Made by a program: the position numbers and the translations under genes
Shown here: positions 1 through 8,629 of the stretch, one piece after another
Layout of the letters: each line of letters begins with the position of its first letter
Position numbering within the stretch: position 1 is the first letter of the stretch
The notes under the pieces: model-generated
Seen by the model: the letters and a program-made list of their open reading frames with translations, nothing else
Databases searched by the model: none
What the model was told of the DNA's origin: nothing
From: Phocaeicola faecicola
Lineage (GTDB): Bacteria > Bacteroidota > Bacteroidia > Bacteroidales > Bacteroidaceae
Direction: 5' to 3'
Assembly (NCBI RefSeq): GCF_013618865.1
Contig: NZ_JABSOE010000051.1
Span: forward strand, 1 to 35,484
Length of the DNA stretch: 35,484 nt

Positions 1-58
1 TTAATCCTGTCGCTGCAAGCACTTGGCTATGACGGTGGCGAATCTTGTCATAATACAT
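1..58 (-). CDS. 5' fragment of a gene leaving the left edge; possible transposase
   Basis: On the minus strand an ATG at 58 opens a frame that stays open to the window edge and reads MYYDKIRHRHSQVLAATGL. A perfect Bacteroides -7 box (TATCTTTG on the minus strand, 79-86) sits about 20 nt upstream, which supports a true gene start here. The short N-terminus vaguely resembles the start of IS5-type DDE transposases with an HTH_Tnp_4 domain, but 19 residues cannot prove this. Competing readings are a 16-residue minus frame from 51 to 1 and a plus-strand open tail from 1 to 87; neither has promoter support. Confidence 0.4.
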   Translation of the reverse strand, partial: MYYDKIRHRHSQVLAATGL

Positions 59-78
59 CAATTGAACTTTTTAGACCA

Positions 79-109
79 CAAAGATAAGTCAAAGAACGCT
101 TTAATCAAT
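79..109 (-). promoter_or_regulatory. Candidate promoter for the left-edge gene
   Basis: The minus strand shows TATCTTTG (79-86), a perfect match to the Bacteroides -7 consensus TAnnTTTG, with ATTG (106-109) 19 nt upstream as a near-consensus -33 box (TTTG). The predicted start of transcription near 73 gives a leader of about 15 nt before the ATG at 58. Confidence 0.5.
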
Positions 110-328
110 TATTCGATATAAACTCTAATTCTTTTTGCAAATATTCATTTTTTCCTAAACTCAGTCAAGTTCACATTGGTTCAACTTTCTCCTGCCTGTA
201 CGGTTATCCCATTTCCGGATATCGGGACACAAAAGTCCGCTCGACCTCCAGATAAAACAGCCGTCAAAATCCCCCAAAAGAAAGACCTACTTTCTCCGTT
301 TTTCTTGGAATAAAGCCTGTCAAAATCC
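110..328. other. Intergenic region upstream of carB
   Basis: No gene is supported between the left-edge gene start and carB. A small inverted repeat (AGAAAG/CTTTCT at about 279-295) is followed by a T-rich stretch and could be a weak terminator or nothing. No carA gene is present upstream of carB within the window. Confidence 0.4.
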
Positions 329-359
329 TTTGTTTTCTTCAAAATAAATCGTTTCTTTG
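329..359 (+). promoter_or_regulatory. Candidate carB promoter
   Basis: TTTG at 329-332 and TTTCTTTG at 352-359 are separated by 19 nt, matching the Bacteroides sigma-ABfr layout (TTTG, 19-21 nt, TAnnTTTG) with one mismatch in the -7 box. Transcription would start near 365, giving a leader of about 55 nt. Confidence 0.5.
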
Positions 360-419
360 CAAAAGGGTTAGGTCATTTTAACCCTCTGATATGAAGAACC
401 AATCAATCATAGATAAATC

Positions 420-3400
420 ATGAAAAAAGAACTGAAAAAAGTCCTGGTTCTCGGATCAGGCGCACTGAAGATCGGACAGGCCGGCGAGTTCGACTATTCC
501 GGTTCACAGGCTCTGAAGGCTTTGCGTGAAGAAGGAATACACTCTGTACTGGTCAATCCAAACATTGCAACCATACAGACTTCTGAAGGTATTGCCGACC
601 AGGTTTACTTTCTTCCGGTAACTCCTTACTTCGTTACTGAAATTATCAAGAAGGAACGTCCGGACGGAATTTTGCTGGCATTCGGCGGACAGACTGCGCT
701 GAACTGCGGTACCGAACTGTACCAGAAAGGCATTTTGAAAGAATATGGAGTAGAAGTGTTGGGTACTTCGGTAGAAGCCATCATGTATACAGAAGATAGA
801 GATCTCTTCGTCAAGAAACTGGACGAAATCGAAATGAAGACTCCTGTCAGCCAGGCGGTAGAGAACATGGAAGATGCGCTGGCTGCGGCACGCCGCATCG
901 GCTATCCGGTCATGATCCGCTCGGCTTATGCTCTGGGAGGTCTGGGAAGCGGTATCTGCCCGAACGAAGAAACATTCGTGGAACTGGCAGAAAGTGCTTT
1001 CACCTTCTCTCCGCAGATTCTGGTAGAAGAATCACTGAAAGGATGGAAGGAAATTGAATTTGAGGTAATCCGTGATGCCAACGACCACTGCTTCACGGTG
1101 GCCAGCATGGAAAACTTCGACCCGCTGGGTATTCACACCGGTGAATCAATCGTGGTAGCACCGACCTGCTCACTTACAGAGGCACAGGTTACCATGCTTC
1201 AGGAACTTTCAAAGAAATGTATCCGTCACCTGGGCATCGTAGGTGAATGTAATATCCAATATGCTTTCAACGCCGATACCAATGACTATCGTGTCATCGA
1301 GGTTAACGCACGATTGAGCCGTTCTTCTGCCCTGGCATCCAAGGCTACCGGTTATCCTTTGGCTTTCGTAGCTGCCAAGATTGGTCTGGGATATACACTG
1401 GATGAAATCGGTGAGATGAATACACCTAACTCGGCTTACGTAGCTCCGTCACTGGACTACCTGATCTGTAAGATTCCTCGCTGGGACTTGACGAAGTTTG
1501 CCGGAGTATCACGCCGCATCGGTTCAAGCATGAAGTCGGTAGGTGAAATCATGTCTATCGGACGTACGTTCGAAGAAATCATACAGAAAGGCTTGCGTAT
1601 GATCGGACAGGGCATGCACGGTTTTGTGGGCAATGACCACACCCGCTTCGAAAACCTGGACGACGAACTGGCCAACCCGACTGACCTGCGTATCTTTGCC
1701 ATTGCTCAGGCACTGGAAGAAGGATACAGCATTGAACGGATTTTCGAACTGACCAAGATTGATCCGTGGTTTATCGGAAAACTGAAAAACATCGTAGACT
1801 ACAAACAGAAACTGCAGGGATACAACAGCCTCGAAGAAATTCCGGCTGAAGTGATGCGGGAAGCAAAGGTAATGGGATTCTCTGATTTCCAGATTGCACG
1901 CTTCGTACTGAAACCGACCAGCGGAAACATGGAAAAGGAAAACCTGGCCGTACGTGCTTACCGTAAGAAACTGGGTATCCTGCCGGCTGTAAAACGTATC
2001 AATACAGTGGCTTCGGAACATCCTGACCTGACCAACTACCTGTATATGACTTATGCAGTGGAAGGTTATGATGTAAACTATTATAAGAATGAAAAATCGG
2101 TAGTCGTACTCGGATCGGGAGCCTATCGCATCGGTTCATCCGTTGAATTCGACTGGTGTTCGGTAAATGCTATCCAGACAGCCCGTAAACTGGGTTACAA
2201 GGCTATCATGATCAACTATAACCCGGAAACGGTATCTACCGACTATGATATGTGTGACCGCCTGTACTTTGATGAACTGTCATTCGAAAGAGTGCTGGAT
2301 ATCATCGACCTGGAACAGCCGCGCGGCGTCATCGTTTCGGTGGGTGGACAGATTCCGAACAACCTGGCCATGAAGCTGCACCGCCAGTCAGTGCCTATCC
2401 TGGGAACTTCTCCGATTTCCATCGACCGTGCGGAAAACCGCAACAAGTTCTCGGCAATGCTCGACCAGCTGGGTATCGACCAGCCTGCATGGCAGGAACT
2501 GACCAGCCTGGACGATGTAAAATCTTTCGTTGCCAAGGTAGGTTATCCGGTACTGGTACGTCCTTCGTATGTATTGAGTGGTGCTGCCATGAACGTATGC
2601 TACGACGAAGAAGAACTGACCCGCTTCCTGCAGATGGCCAGCGAGGTTTCCAAGGAATTCCCGGTTGTCGTTTCACAGTTCATGCAGGAAACCAAGGAAA
2701 TTGAATTCGATGCGGTGGCACAGAATGGAGAAGTCATTGAATATGCCATTTCAGAACATATTGAATATGCCGGCGTACACTCTGGTGACGCAACCCTGGT
2801 ATTCCCGGCACAGCAGATTTACTTCTCTACGGCACGTCAGATCAAGAAGATCAGCCGTCAGATTGCCAAAGAACTGAACATCTCAGGTCCGTTCAACATC
2901 CAGTTCCTGGCACGGAAGAACGAAGTGAAGGTAATCGAATGTAACCTGCGCGCATCACGCAGCTTCCCGTTTGTATCTAAGGTACTGAAACGCAACTTCA
3001 TCGAAACAGCTACCCGCATCATGCTGGATGCTCCGTTCAGCCAGCCGGACAAATCGGCCTTCGATATTGACCGTATCGGTGTGAAAGCTTCTCAGTTCTC
3101 ATTCGCCCGTCTGCAGAATGCCGACCCGGTACTGGGTGTCGACATGTCTTCAACCGGTGAGGTAGGCTGTCTGGGAGACGACTTCAACGAAGCCCTGCTG
3201 AATGCCCTGATTGCTACCGGATACAAGATTCCGCAGCAGTCGGTACTGCTTTCTTCAGGAGCTACCAAGTCGAAAGTCGACCTGCTGGATGCCAGCCATA
3301 TGCTGAGCAAGAAGGGTTATCATATCTATGCTACGGCAGGTACTGCTACCTTCCTGAACTCACACGGCATTCCGACTACTCCGGTATTCTGGCCGGATGA

Positions 3401-3644
3401 ACGTCCGAATGCAGAGAACAACGTGATGAAGATGATTGCAGAACATAAGTTCGACCTGATTGTCAACATTCCGAAGAATCATACCAAGAGAGAACTGACC
3501 AACGGATACCGTATCCGCCGCGGAGCCATCGACCATAACATTCCGTTGATGACCAACGCACGACTGGCTAAGGCCTTCATTGAAGCCTTCTGTCAGATGA
3601 AGCAGGAAGATATCCAGATCAAGAGCTGGCAGGAATATAAGTAA
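420..3644 (+). CDS. carB: Carbamoyl-phosphate synthase large subunit
   Basis: Makes carbamoyl phosphate from bicarbonate, ATP and ammonia (delivered by the glutaminase subunit CarA) for pyrimidine and arginine synthesis in the cytoplasm. The 1074-residue length matches the 1073 residues of E. coli CarB. Two homologous halves are visible: each begins with a VVLGSGA/VLVLGSGA-type loop (about residues 8-13 and 565-571) and contains an ATP-grasp domain. An oligomerisation segment lies between them and an MGS-like allosteric domain makes up roughly the last 135 residues. The start at 420 gives the family N-terminus MKKELKKVLVLGSGALKIGQ. carA is not adjacent; the gene has its own promoter and a strong terminator (3674-3719), so it appears monocistronic. 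The residues that bind UMP in the E. coli allosteric domain are not conserved here. Assignment is secure. Confidence 0.97.
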   Translation: MKKELKKVLVLGSGALKIGQAGEFDYSGSQALKALREEGIHSVLVNPNIATIQTSEGIADQVYFLPVTPYFVTEIIKKERPDGILLAFGGQTALNCGTELYQKGILKEYGVEVLGTSVEAIMYTEDRDLFVKKLDEIEMKTPVSQAVENMEDALAAARRIGYPVMIRSAYALGGLGSGICPNEETFVELAESAFTFSPQILVEESLKGWKEIEFEVIRDANDHCFTVASMENFDPLGIHTGESIVVAPTCSLTEAQVTMLQELSKKCIRHLGIVGECNIQYAFNADTNDYRVIEVNARLSRSSALASKATGYPLAFVAAKIGLGYTLDEIGEMNTPNSAYVAPSLDYLICKIPRWDLTKFAGVSRRIGSSMKSVGEIMSIGRTFEEIIQKGLRMIGQGMHGFVGNDHTRFENLDDELANPTDLRIFAIAQALEEGYSIERIFELTKIDPWFIGKLKNIVDYKQKLQGYNSLEEIPAEVMREAKVMGFSDFQIARFVLKPTSGNMEKENLAVRAYRKKLGILPAVKRINTVASEHPDLTNYLYMTYAVEGYDVNYYKNEKSVVVLGSGAYRIGSSVEFDWCSVNAIQTARKLGYKAIMINYNPETVSTDYDMCDRLYFDELSFERVLDIIDLEQPRGVIVSVGGQIPNNLAMKLHRQSVPILGTSPISIDRAENRNKFSAMLDQLGIDQPAWQELTSLDDVKSFVAKVGYPVLVRPSYVLSGAAMNVCYDEEELTRFLQMASEVSKEFPVVVSQFMQETKEIEFDAVAQNGEVIEYAISEHIEYAGVHSGDATLVFPAQQIYFSTARQIKKISRQIAKELNISGPFNIQFLARKNEVKVIECNLRASRSFPFVSKVLKRNFIETATRIMLDAPFSQPDKSAFDIDRIGVKASQFSFARLQNADPVLGVDMSSTGEVGCLGDDFNEALLNALIATGYKIPQQSVLLSSGATKSKVDLLDASHMLSKKGYHIYATAGTATFLNSHGIPTTPVFWPDERPNAENNVMKMIAEHKFDLIVNIPKNHTKRELTNGYRIRRGAIDHNIPLMTNARLAKAFIEAFCQMKQEDIQIKSWQEYK

Positions 3645-3673
3645 AAACTAATTTCTTCCATACTTTTTAAGCC

Positions 3674-3719
3674 CTCCCGGAGTTTGCCTTTCTGGCGAAC
3701 TTCCGGGAGTTTTCTTTTT
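3674..3719 (+). terminator. Intrinsic terminator after carB
   Basis: A stem of about 15 bp (CTCCCGGAGTTTGCC from 3674 pairing with GGCGAACTTCCGGGAG ending at 3709, with one bulge or mismatch) has a short loop and is followed directly by TTTTCTTTTT. It lies 30 nt after the carB stop codon. Confidence 0.9.
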
Positions 3720-3769
3720 CCAGGAAGCGGACTTTCAGTTGTACGCCCCAAACAAAAACGGTTGTCCTG

Positions 3770-3800
3770 TATGGGAAATTCCGCGACAAATGTATCTTTG
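3770..3800 (+). promoter_or_regulatory. Candidate yaaA promoter
   Basis: TATCTTTG at 3793-3800 is a perfect -7 box, with TATG at 3770-3773 at 19-nt spacing as a weak -33 box. The predicted transcription start near 3805 lies downstream of the longest possible start (3739), so translation must begin at 3832. Confidence 0.6.
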
Positions 3801-3831
3801 CAGACAGATTAACCTAAAAACCCTTTCACTT

Positions 3832-4596
3832 ATGATGATTTATATATCCTGTGCCAAGACCATGGCTTCACGCAGCAAACTGGCGGTTCCCTTTACTACC
3901 CAACCGGCTTTTCAGGCGGAAGCGGAACAGATTGCCCTGAGCATGTCGCAGTTTCCGGCAGAAGAACTGGGCAAACTGCTGCACATCAATGCCAAGCTGG
4001 CGGCAGAGAATTATTTCCGGTACCACAACTTCTTTTCGGAAGACAATCACGGACTGCCGGCCCTGCATGCCTATACCGGAATTGTATTCAAGCGTATCAA
4101 TGCCAAGGACTTTACCGAAGACGATCTGACCTATGCACAGGATCACTTGCGGATTTCCTCTTTCCTGTACGGGCTGGTACGTCCGCTGGACCTCATCCGG
4201 AACTATCGTCTGGAGGGAAGCGTGAAACTGCCGGAAAAAGGCGGAATAACCTTGTTCGATTACTGGAAGCCGATAATGACCGATTATTTCATCCAGGAAA
4301 TAAAGAAACAGGGAGGACTGCTGGTCAACCTGGCCAGTGCGGAAATGAAGGACCTGCTGGACTGGAAGCGTGTCTGCAGTGAGGTGAAAGTCGTTACGCC
4401 CGAATTTCAGGTGTACAAGAACGGCAAGCCTGCCACGGTAGTCATTTACGCCAAAATGTGCCGGGGAGAAATGACCCGTTTCCTGTTGAAAAACCGGATA
4501 ACGGATACGGAAGCCCTCAAGGCATTCGAATGGGAGGGCTTTGCGTTCAACGAAAAAGAGAGCGACGAGCACCGGTTGGTGTTCACTCTTTTTTAG
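3832..4596 (+). CDS. yaaA: YaaA family peroxide stress protein
   Basis: A 254-residue protein of the YaaA (DUF328/UPF0246) family. In E. coli YaaA is part of the OxyR response and lowers free intracellular iron during hydrogen peroxide stress; the fold binds DNA. Visible family features are the N-terminal (L/I)SxAKT segment (here ISCAKTMASRSK), the central YTGIVFKRINA region, the LYGLVRPLDLIRNYRLEG motif, and a C-terminal FxFN segment. The open frame extends back to 3739, but the -7 box at 3793-3800 and the family N-terminus place the start at 3832 (an adjacent ATG at 3835 is equally possible). It stands alone between two terminators. Confidence 0.93.
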   Translation: MMIYISCAKTMASRSKLAVPFTTQPAFQAEAEQIALSMSQFPAEELGKLLHINAKLAAENYFRYHNFFSEDNHGLPALHAYTGIVFKRINAKDFTEDDLTYAQDHLRISSFLYGLVRPLDLIRNYRLEGSVKLPEKGGITLFDYWKPIMTDYFIQEIKKQGGLLVNLASAEMKDLLDWKRVCSEVKVVTPEFQVYKNGKPATVVIYAKMCRGEMTRFLLKNRITDTEALKAFEWEGFAFNEKESDEHRLVFTLF

Positions 4597-4662
4597 GAAG
4601 TTTTTCCTAGGGAGTTCTCGCACGATTACCAGAGACATCACATCACCCTCCTGAATAAACTG

Positions 4663-4697
4663 AAAGGGCGCCCCGTTACGTATTCGGAGCGCCCTTT
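4663..4697. terminator. Hairpin between convergent yaaA and S9 peptidase genes
   Basis: AAAGGGCGCCCCG (4663-4675) pairs with CGGAGCGCCCTTT (4685-4697), a 13-bp stem with one mismatch and a 9-nt loop. It lies between two convergent genes and probably serves both. The flanking T-tracts are weak on both strands. Confidence 0.7.
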
Positions 4698-4744
4698 CGG
4701 CTTGTATCTGACGGTGATGACAACTGCATCACCTACTTTATTCC

Positions 4745-7183
4745 CTACCTCCTCGGAATGTCTACCGACGACTCTTTCTGGCCTTTCAGGTGTTCAGAGA
4801 AGAAGTCCACCATGCGCCAGTAGAAATATTCATCCATGTTTCCGAATCCGTGACGCTGACCCGGCAGGAAGAGCATTTCAAAACGCTTGTTGGCACGGAT
4901 CAGGGCATCTACCACCCGGATAGTATTGGCAGGATGCACGTTATTGTCGATGTCGCCATGAACCAGCATCAGGTGTCCCTTCAACTGACGGACGATACTC
5001 GGGTTGGTCGCAATGCGGTAAGCAAACGTAGTATCTCCCTTTGCAGAGACTACTTCCTTCACTCCATGGTGGGTTTCACTCCACCAACGGTTGTAAATCC
5101 GGTTGTCGTGATTACCGGCACAAGATACGGCTGCCTTATAGAAATCGGGGTACTGGCAAATAGCCGCCGTCGACATAAAGCCTCCGCCCGAATGACCGTG
5201 GATGCCTACCCGATTGATATCGATAAACTTATAACGGGCTGCCAGCTGCTCTACAGCGGCCTTGTGGTCGGCCAACGGATAATCCCGCAGGTTTCCGTAC
5301 CCGTAATTGTGATACCATTTCGAACGGCTGGGGTGTCCACCACGCTGACCGACCGATATGACGATAAAGCCAGCCTGGGCCAGACGGTCGGTACGCACGC
5401 TCATCCGTGTGAAAGGATAGTACACAGCCTCAACCTGAGGTCCGGGATATACATAATCGATGATCGGATATACCTTCGTAGAATCGAAGTTAAACGGCTT
5501 GTACATTACCCCATACAGGTCCGTTACTCCGTCGGCAGCCTTCACCTTGAAGAGTTCAGGGAACTGATATCCTGCAGCCATCAGCTGAGAGAAGTCGCTC
5601 TCCTGAATGGTCATGACCTTGCGGCCGTTGCGGTCAATCAGGTCGGCACAAGGTATCGTGTTGACTCTGGAGAAATTATCTACCATAAAGCGGGCCTCAT
5701 CGTCCACTGCTACCTGATGGAAGAAGTCTCCCTTTGTCAGCAGCTTCAGTCCGCTGCCATCGGCATTTACCCGATACAGATGTTCGTAATAAGGATTCTC
5801 CCCCTCTTCACGGCCGTTGGCAAGGAAATAAATGGTACGGGAAGCCTCGTCTACCTTCAGGACTTTTTCCACATGCCAGGGGCCTTTGGTAATCCGGTTC
5901 TTCAGATTTCCTTTTTCATCATACAGGTACAGATGTGCCCAGCCGTCGCGCTCGCTCCACTGGATGAACTCCTTTCCACCGTTGAACACGTGAATCGGAC
6001 GGGTTTCCTGATACGTATTCATCCGCTCTTTTACCACCGGTACGATTGAGTCTTCTCCAATGGTATAAGTGCAGACATCAATACGGTGCAAGTCGCGGCT
6101 GCTCCGGGTCAGGTAAAAACGGTTATTGTCGCCCTGCCATACTGCCGGAAGGAATTCCGCATCCCGCTGTTTCTGCTGATAAGGTCTTGCCTCCAGTCCC
6201 AAAGACTGATTTTTCCAGGCTGCCACCTTGATTTCCTTACGCGTATTGGAGGTCATGTCAAACACATACAGATGCTCTTCCGGAGCGTCCATTTCTCCCG
6301 GCATCTGATACTTATAGGTTTCCAGAGTAGGACGTGGGGAAGCAATCGAATTAATCACCCACAAAGGCTTCACCTTACGGTCATCGGAAACAATGGTCAC
6401 AAAGTGACGTGAGTCGGGCGACCAGTATCCCCATGCCTTTCTGCGTTTGCCATTGCAAAGGGTATCGGTATTCAGAATACTGTAAGGAATGCCGTAGCCG
6501 AAATCGGGAGTACCGTCAGTAGTGAGCTGAACCTCGACAATGGTACTGTCTTTCTCATCCTTCTGTGCCTTGCGATAATCTTCCATGCTCATCCGATACA
6601 GGTTGCAGTCCTTGGCATATACCACACTCTTCATATCCGGAGAAACAGAAGCCCAGTCCAGACGTTTCGGTTCCTTTTCGGCATCCTTCAGATGAGTCAG
6701 TTTACGGGTGTTGAAATCATAGCTGAAATAAAACATTTCCTTTTCACCCGGCTTTACCTTCTCACCCTTCTTTTCAGGTTTCGCATCACGGGTAGAACGG
6801 ATTTCAAAGGTAAATGTATGTCCGTCTTCCTTGGCTTTCAGGTTCAGCAAAGGCAGATGCTGGGCATCAAAAGGGTCCTGTACGATTTCCGACAATTGGG
6901 AAGCCAGTTCGTCACGGTCGAACAACTGTTCTTTCCGTGCCGCAGCCGGATCTACGACATACCAGAACACACCTTCACTGGTTTTATACATATACCAGAA
7001 ACGATTTCCCTGCTGGAACCAATGAGGATCGACAGCGGTGGAAAACAACATTGTTTTCAGTTTTTCCCCTGTAAATTTTTCAGCCTGCAGATATTCAGGC
7101 AGCCGTTCCTGGGCACCGGCCGATACGGTATGGCCCATTCCGGCAACCAGTGCAGCCAAGAACAAGAATTTCTTAAATTTCAT
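4745..7183 (-). CDS. Secreted S9 family peptidase, DPP-IV-like
   Basis: A prolyl-oligopeptidase-type serine peptidase (S9, DPP-IV-like), 812 residues, expected in the periplasm or outer membrane, releasing dipeptides (typically after Pro or Ala) from peptides. A signal peptide (MKFKKFLFLAALVAGMGHTVSA) leads into a beta-propeller DPP-IV N-terminal domain (about 90-560) and a C-terminal alpha/beta hydrolase. The catalytic triad is visible: Ser665 in GHSGGG, Asp746 in HGDIDNNVH and His778 in GQRHGFG. The nucleophile elbow is GHSGGG rather than the GWSYGG of classical DPP-IV, marking a divergent Bacteroidota subgroup. The frame opens further upstream to 7237, but the signal peptide and the -7 box at 7219-7226 support 7183. 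It is transcribed separately from, and downstream of, the PUL. Exact substrate specificity is not deducible. Confidence 0.9.
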   Translation of the reverse strand: MKFKKFLFLAALVAGMGHTVSAGAQERLPEYLQAEKFTGEKLKTMLFSTAVDPHWFQQGNRFWYMYKTSEGVFWYVVDPAAARKEQLFDRDELASQLSEIVQDPFDAQHLPLLNLKAKEDGHTFTFEIRSTRDAKPEKKGEKVKPGEKEMFYFSYDFNTRKLTHLKDAEKEPKRLDWASVSPDMKSVVYAKDCNLYRMSMEDYRKAQKDEKDSTIVEVQLTTDGTPDFGYGIPYSILNTDTLCNGKRRKAWGYWSPDSRHFVTIVSDDRKVKPLWVINSIASPRPTLETYKYQMPGEMDAPEEHLYVFDMTSNTRKEIKVAAWKNQSLGLEARPYQQKQRDAEFLPAVWQGDNNRFYLTRSSRDLHRIDVCTYTIGEDSIVPVVKERMNTYQETRPIHVFNGGKEFIQWSERDGWAHLYLYDEKGNLKNRITKGPWHVEKVLKVDEASRTIYFLANGREEGENPYYEHLYRVNADGSGLKLLTKGDFFHQVAVDDEARFMVDNFSRVNTIPCADLIDRNGRKVMTIQESDFSQLMAAGYQFPELFKVKAADGVTDLYGVMYKPFNFDSTKVYPIIDYVYPGPQVEAVYYPFTRMSVRTDRLAQAGFIVISVGQRGGHPSRSKWYHNYGYGNLRDYPLADHKAAVEQLAARYKFIDINRVGIHGHSGGGFMSTAAICQYPDFYKAAVSCAGNHDNRIYNRWWSETHHGVKEVVSAKGDTTFAYRIATNPSIVRQLKGHLMLVHGDIDNNVHPANTIRVVDALIRANKRFEMLFLPGQRHGFGNMDEYFYWRMVDFFSEHLKGQKESSVDIPRR

Positions 7184-7218
7184 AAACTCACTATTTAAAT
7201 GAAAAAAATTAACGACTG

Positions 7219-7226
7219 CAAACATA
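7219..7226 (-). promoter_or_regulatory. -7 box of the S9 peptidase promoter
   Basis: The minus strand reads TATGTTTG, a perfect TAnnTTTG element, giving a leader of about 30 nt before the ATG at 7183. No clear TTTG -33 box is found at 19-21 nt. Confidence 0.5.
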
Positions 7227-7270
7227 CAGAAAATCATTTAAACTCCCTTTAACAAAAAGGAGATAAAACC

Positions 7271-7332
7271 GAAAAAATCCTCCTGCCTATCCATCCGTAC
7301 TCGAACGTACAAGGATTTCAGGCAGAAGGATT
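7271..7332 (-). terminator. Terminator of the GH92/SusCD operon
   Basis: AATCCTCCTGCCT (7276-7288) pairs with AGGCAGAAGGATT (7320-7332) with one mismatch. A second small palindrome (GTAC..GTAC) lies inside the loop. Read on the minus strand the hairpin is followed by TTTTTTC, a good intrinsic terminator 57 nt beyond the stop codon of the last operon gene. Confidence 0.85.
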
Positions 7333-7388
7333 TTAACAACCTTATTCTAGAAACAGAGCATTATGCTACAGTCTGTCTATAATTACTT

Positions 7389-8597
7389 TCAGGCATTTTC
7401 CTTTCGTACATCTTCAATATACTCTTCCCACAGTTGCTTAATATCAAACTGTTCGCCCAGGATATAATGCACTGCTTTTTCCAAAGACCATTCAGAACCC
7501 ATGCTCTTGATTGTCACGGTCAGTTTACGCAGGAAGTCTCCGTCGTAATATCTGAGCCATGCCATAAAGTATCCGGAAGTACCGTAAGGCAATTGCCATA
7601 CATAAGGACAAGGAGTATTTCCCGACTTTCGGTTCTCGTCATAATACGGTCCGGCGTTCAAGGCAGTAGAAATACGTGCCTGAGCAGTTACGCCGCCACA
7701 TGCCGTACGGACTGCATCGGCCATACCTTCGATACAAGAGGGCTGGTTGCTGTTGACAGCTCCCGTAGCCTGTACCAGGTGAACAAACTCATGCAGCAAT
7801 ACGCCACGGATTTCGAAAGTAGCTTCCGGTCCGGAGATGGCTCCAGAAGCAATCTGATCCAGATACTGGGCACTCATTCTCATCAACGGTCCATCGCTGT
7901 CGCCGGATACATAAGCCACGGCTCCATCAAAATCCATCGGTCCGAGGATACATTTCAGCCATTTTACCGGCTGTGTACCTGCATCATCGGTAGAGTAATA
8001 GAGGGATGAAAGCACCGTAACCAGGATATTGGAATAATATTCCTCCTGGGCCTGTTCATCTTTGCCAACGATACCGTAATAAGTATCTTTTGCCTGTTCC
8101 GATACATTCGCCTCAGTCACAAATTTAAAGGTCGGATATTTCATGGTACTGAAATGGCTGGTAGCCGGTACCTTGCGCAATGCCAGATCGCTGACAGATG
8201 CCCATTCACTTACCTCTTCCTTGTCGCCCTTATCCCACAAGCAGCGATAAGTTACACTTTCAGGTTTGTTAGTGACTACGGTAAATCCATCATAAGTAGA
8301 CGCAAAATTAGGATTCACAAACATCTTCACTGTTTTATTGCCCCCACTCAGTGTCTGGAAAGAAACCTCCACACCTTTATACACATCCGGATTGGGTGCT
8401 ACCTTCCAGGTGATTTTCAACTCATTCAGACCTTCATCAAAGACAGCCGACCGCGCCTCAGGAGTCGTACCTGTAACCAGCTGCACCCCGGGAGGCAATT
8501 CACCAAAAACCTGTCCACCGTTATTGACACAAGAGGTCAGAGCCATTATACCGCCAAACAGTACATAACCTATTTTTTTGAAAAACTTTCTATCCAT
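7389..8597 (-). CDS. Basic secretory protein (BSP) family metallopeptidase lipoprotein, with N-terminal Fn3-like region
   Basis: A 402-residue lipoprotein: signal peptide with lipobox ALTSC (Cys23), a beta-rich segment of about 45-140 that looks like the Fn3/Ig-like DUF4998-type modules of Bacteroides PUL proteins, and a C-terminal BSP domain (about 150-400). The BSP domain has the zinc-peptidase signature HEFVH (269-273) followed by xxQ, and EGMAD (290-294), which plausibly supplies the third ligand, as in plant basic secretory proteins (PF04450, peptidase MA clan). It is a paralogue of the 274-residue BSP protein at 17513-18337; both share RGVLLHE, EGMADAVR, FLRK and LGEQ(F/Y)DI. It is the last gene of the PUL operon, 32 bp after the preceding gene, with the terminator just behind. 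A surface peptidase or glycoprotein-binding role is inferred. Confidence 0.82.
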   Translation of the reverse strand: MDRKFFKKIGYVLFGGIMALTSCVNNGGQVFGELPPGVQLVTGTTPEARSAVFDEGLNELKITWKVAPNPDVYKGVEVSFQTLSGGNKTVKMFVNPNFASTYDGFTVVTNKPESVTYRCLWDKGDKEEVSEWASVSDLALRKVPATSHFSTMKYPTFKFVTEANVSEQAKDTYYGIVGKDEQAQEEYYSNILVTVLSSLYYSTDDAGTQPVKWLKCILGPMDFDGAVAYVSGDSDGPLMRMSAQYLDQIASGAISGPEATFEIRGVLLHEFVHLVQATGAVNSNQPSCIEGMADAVRTACGGVTAQARISTALNAGPYYDENRKSGNTPCPYVWQLPYGTSGYFMAWLRYYDGDFLRKLTVTIKSMGSEWSLEKAVHYILGEQFDIKQLWEEYIEDVRKENA

Positions 8598-8629
8598 ATC
8601 ATTTTCGTTTTAACATTGAACACACTGTT

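Noticed and set aside
1..51. A complete 16-residue minus-strand peptide frame (51 to 1)
   Set aside because: Very short; the ATG at 58 in another frame is closer to the predicted transcription start and remains open to the edge.
1..87. Plus-strand open tail of 28 codons ending at TAA 85-87, which could be the end of a gene upstream of carB
   Set aside because: An open stretch this short is likely by chance, it does not resemble the CarA C-terminus, and the minus-strand start with a perfect -7 box is a better explanation.
4790..6049. A 419-codon plus-strand open frame opposite the S9 peptidase gene
   Set aside because: It is fully antisense to a gene with signal peptide and catalytic triad, has no promoter and no family-like motifs; long antisense frames arise from codon bias.
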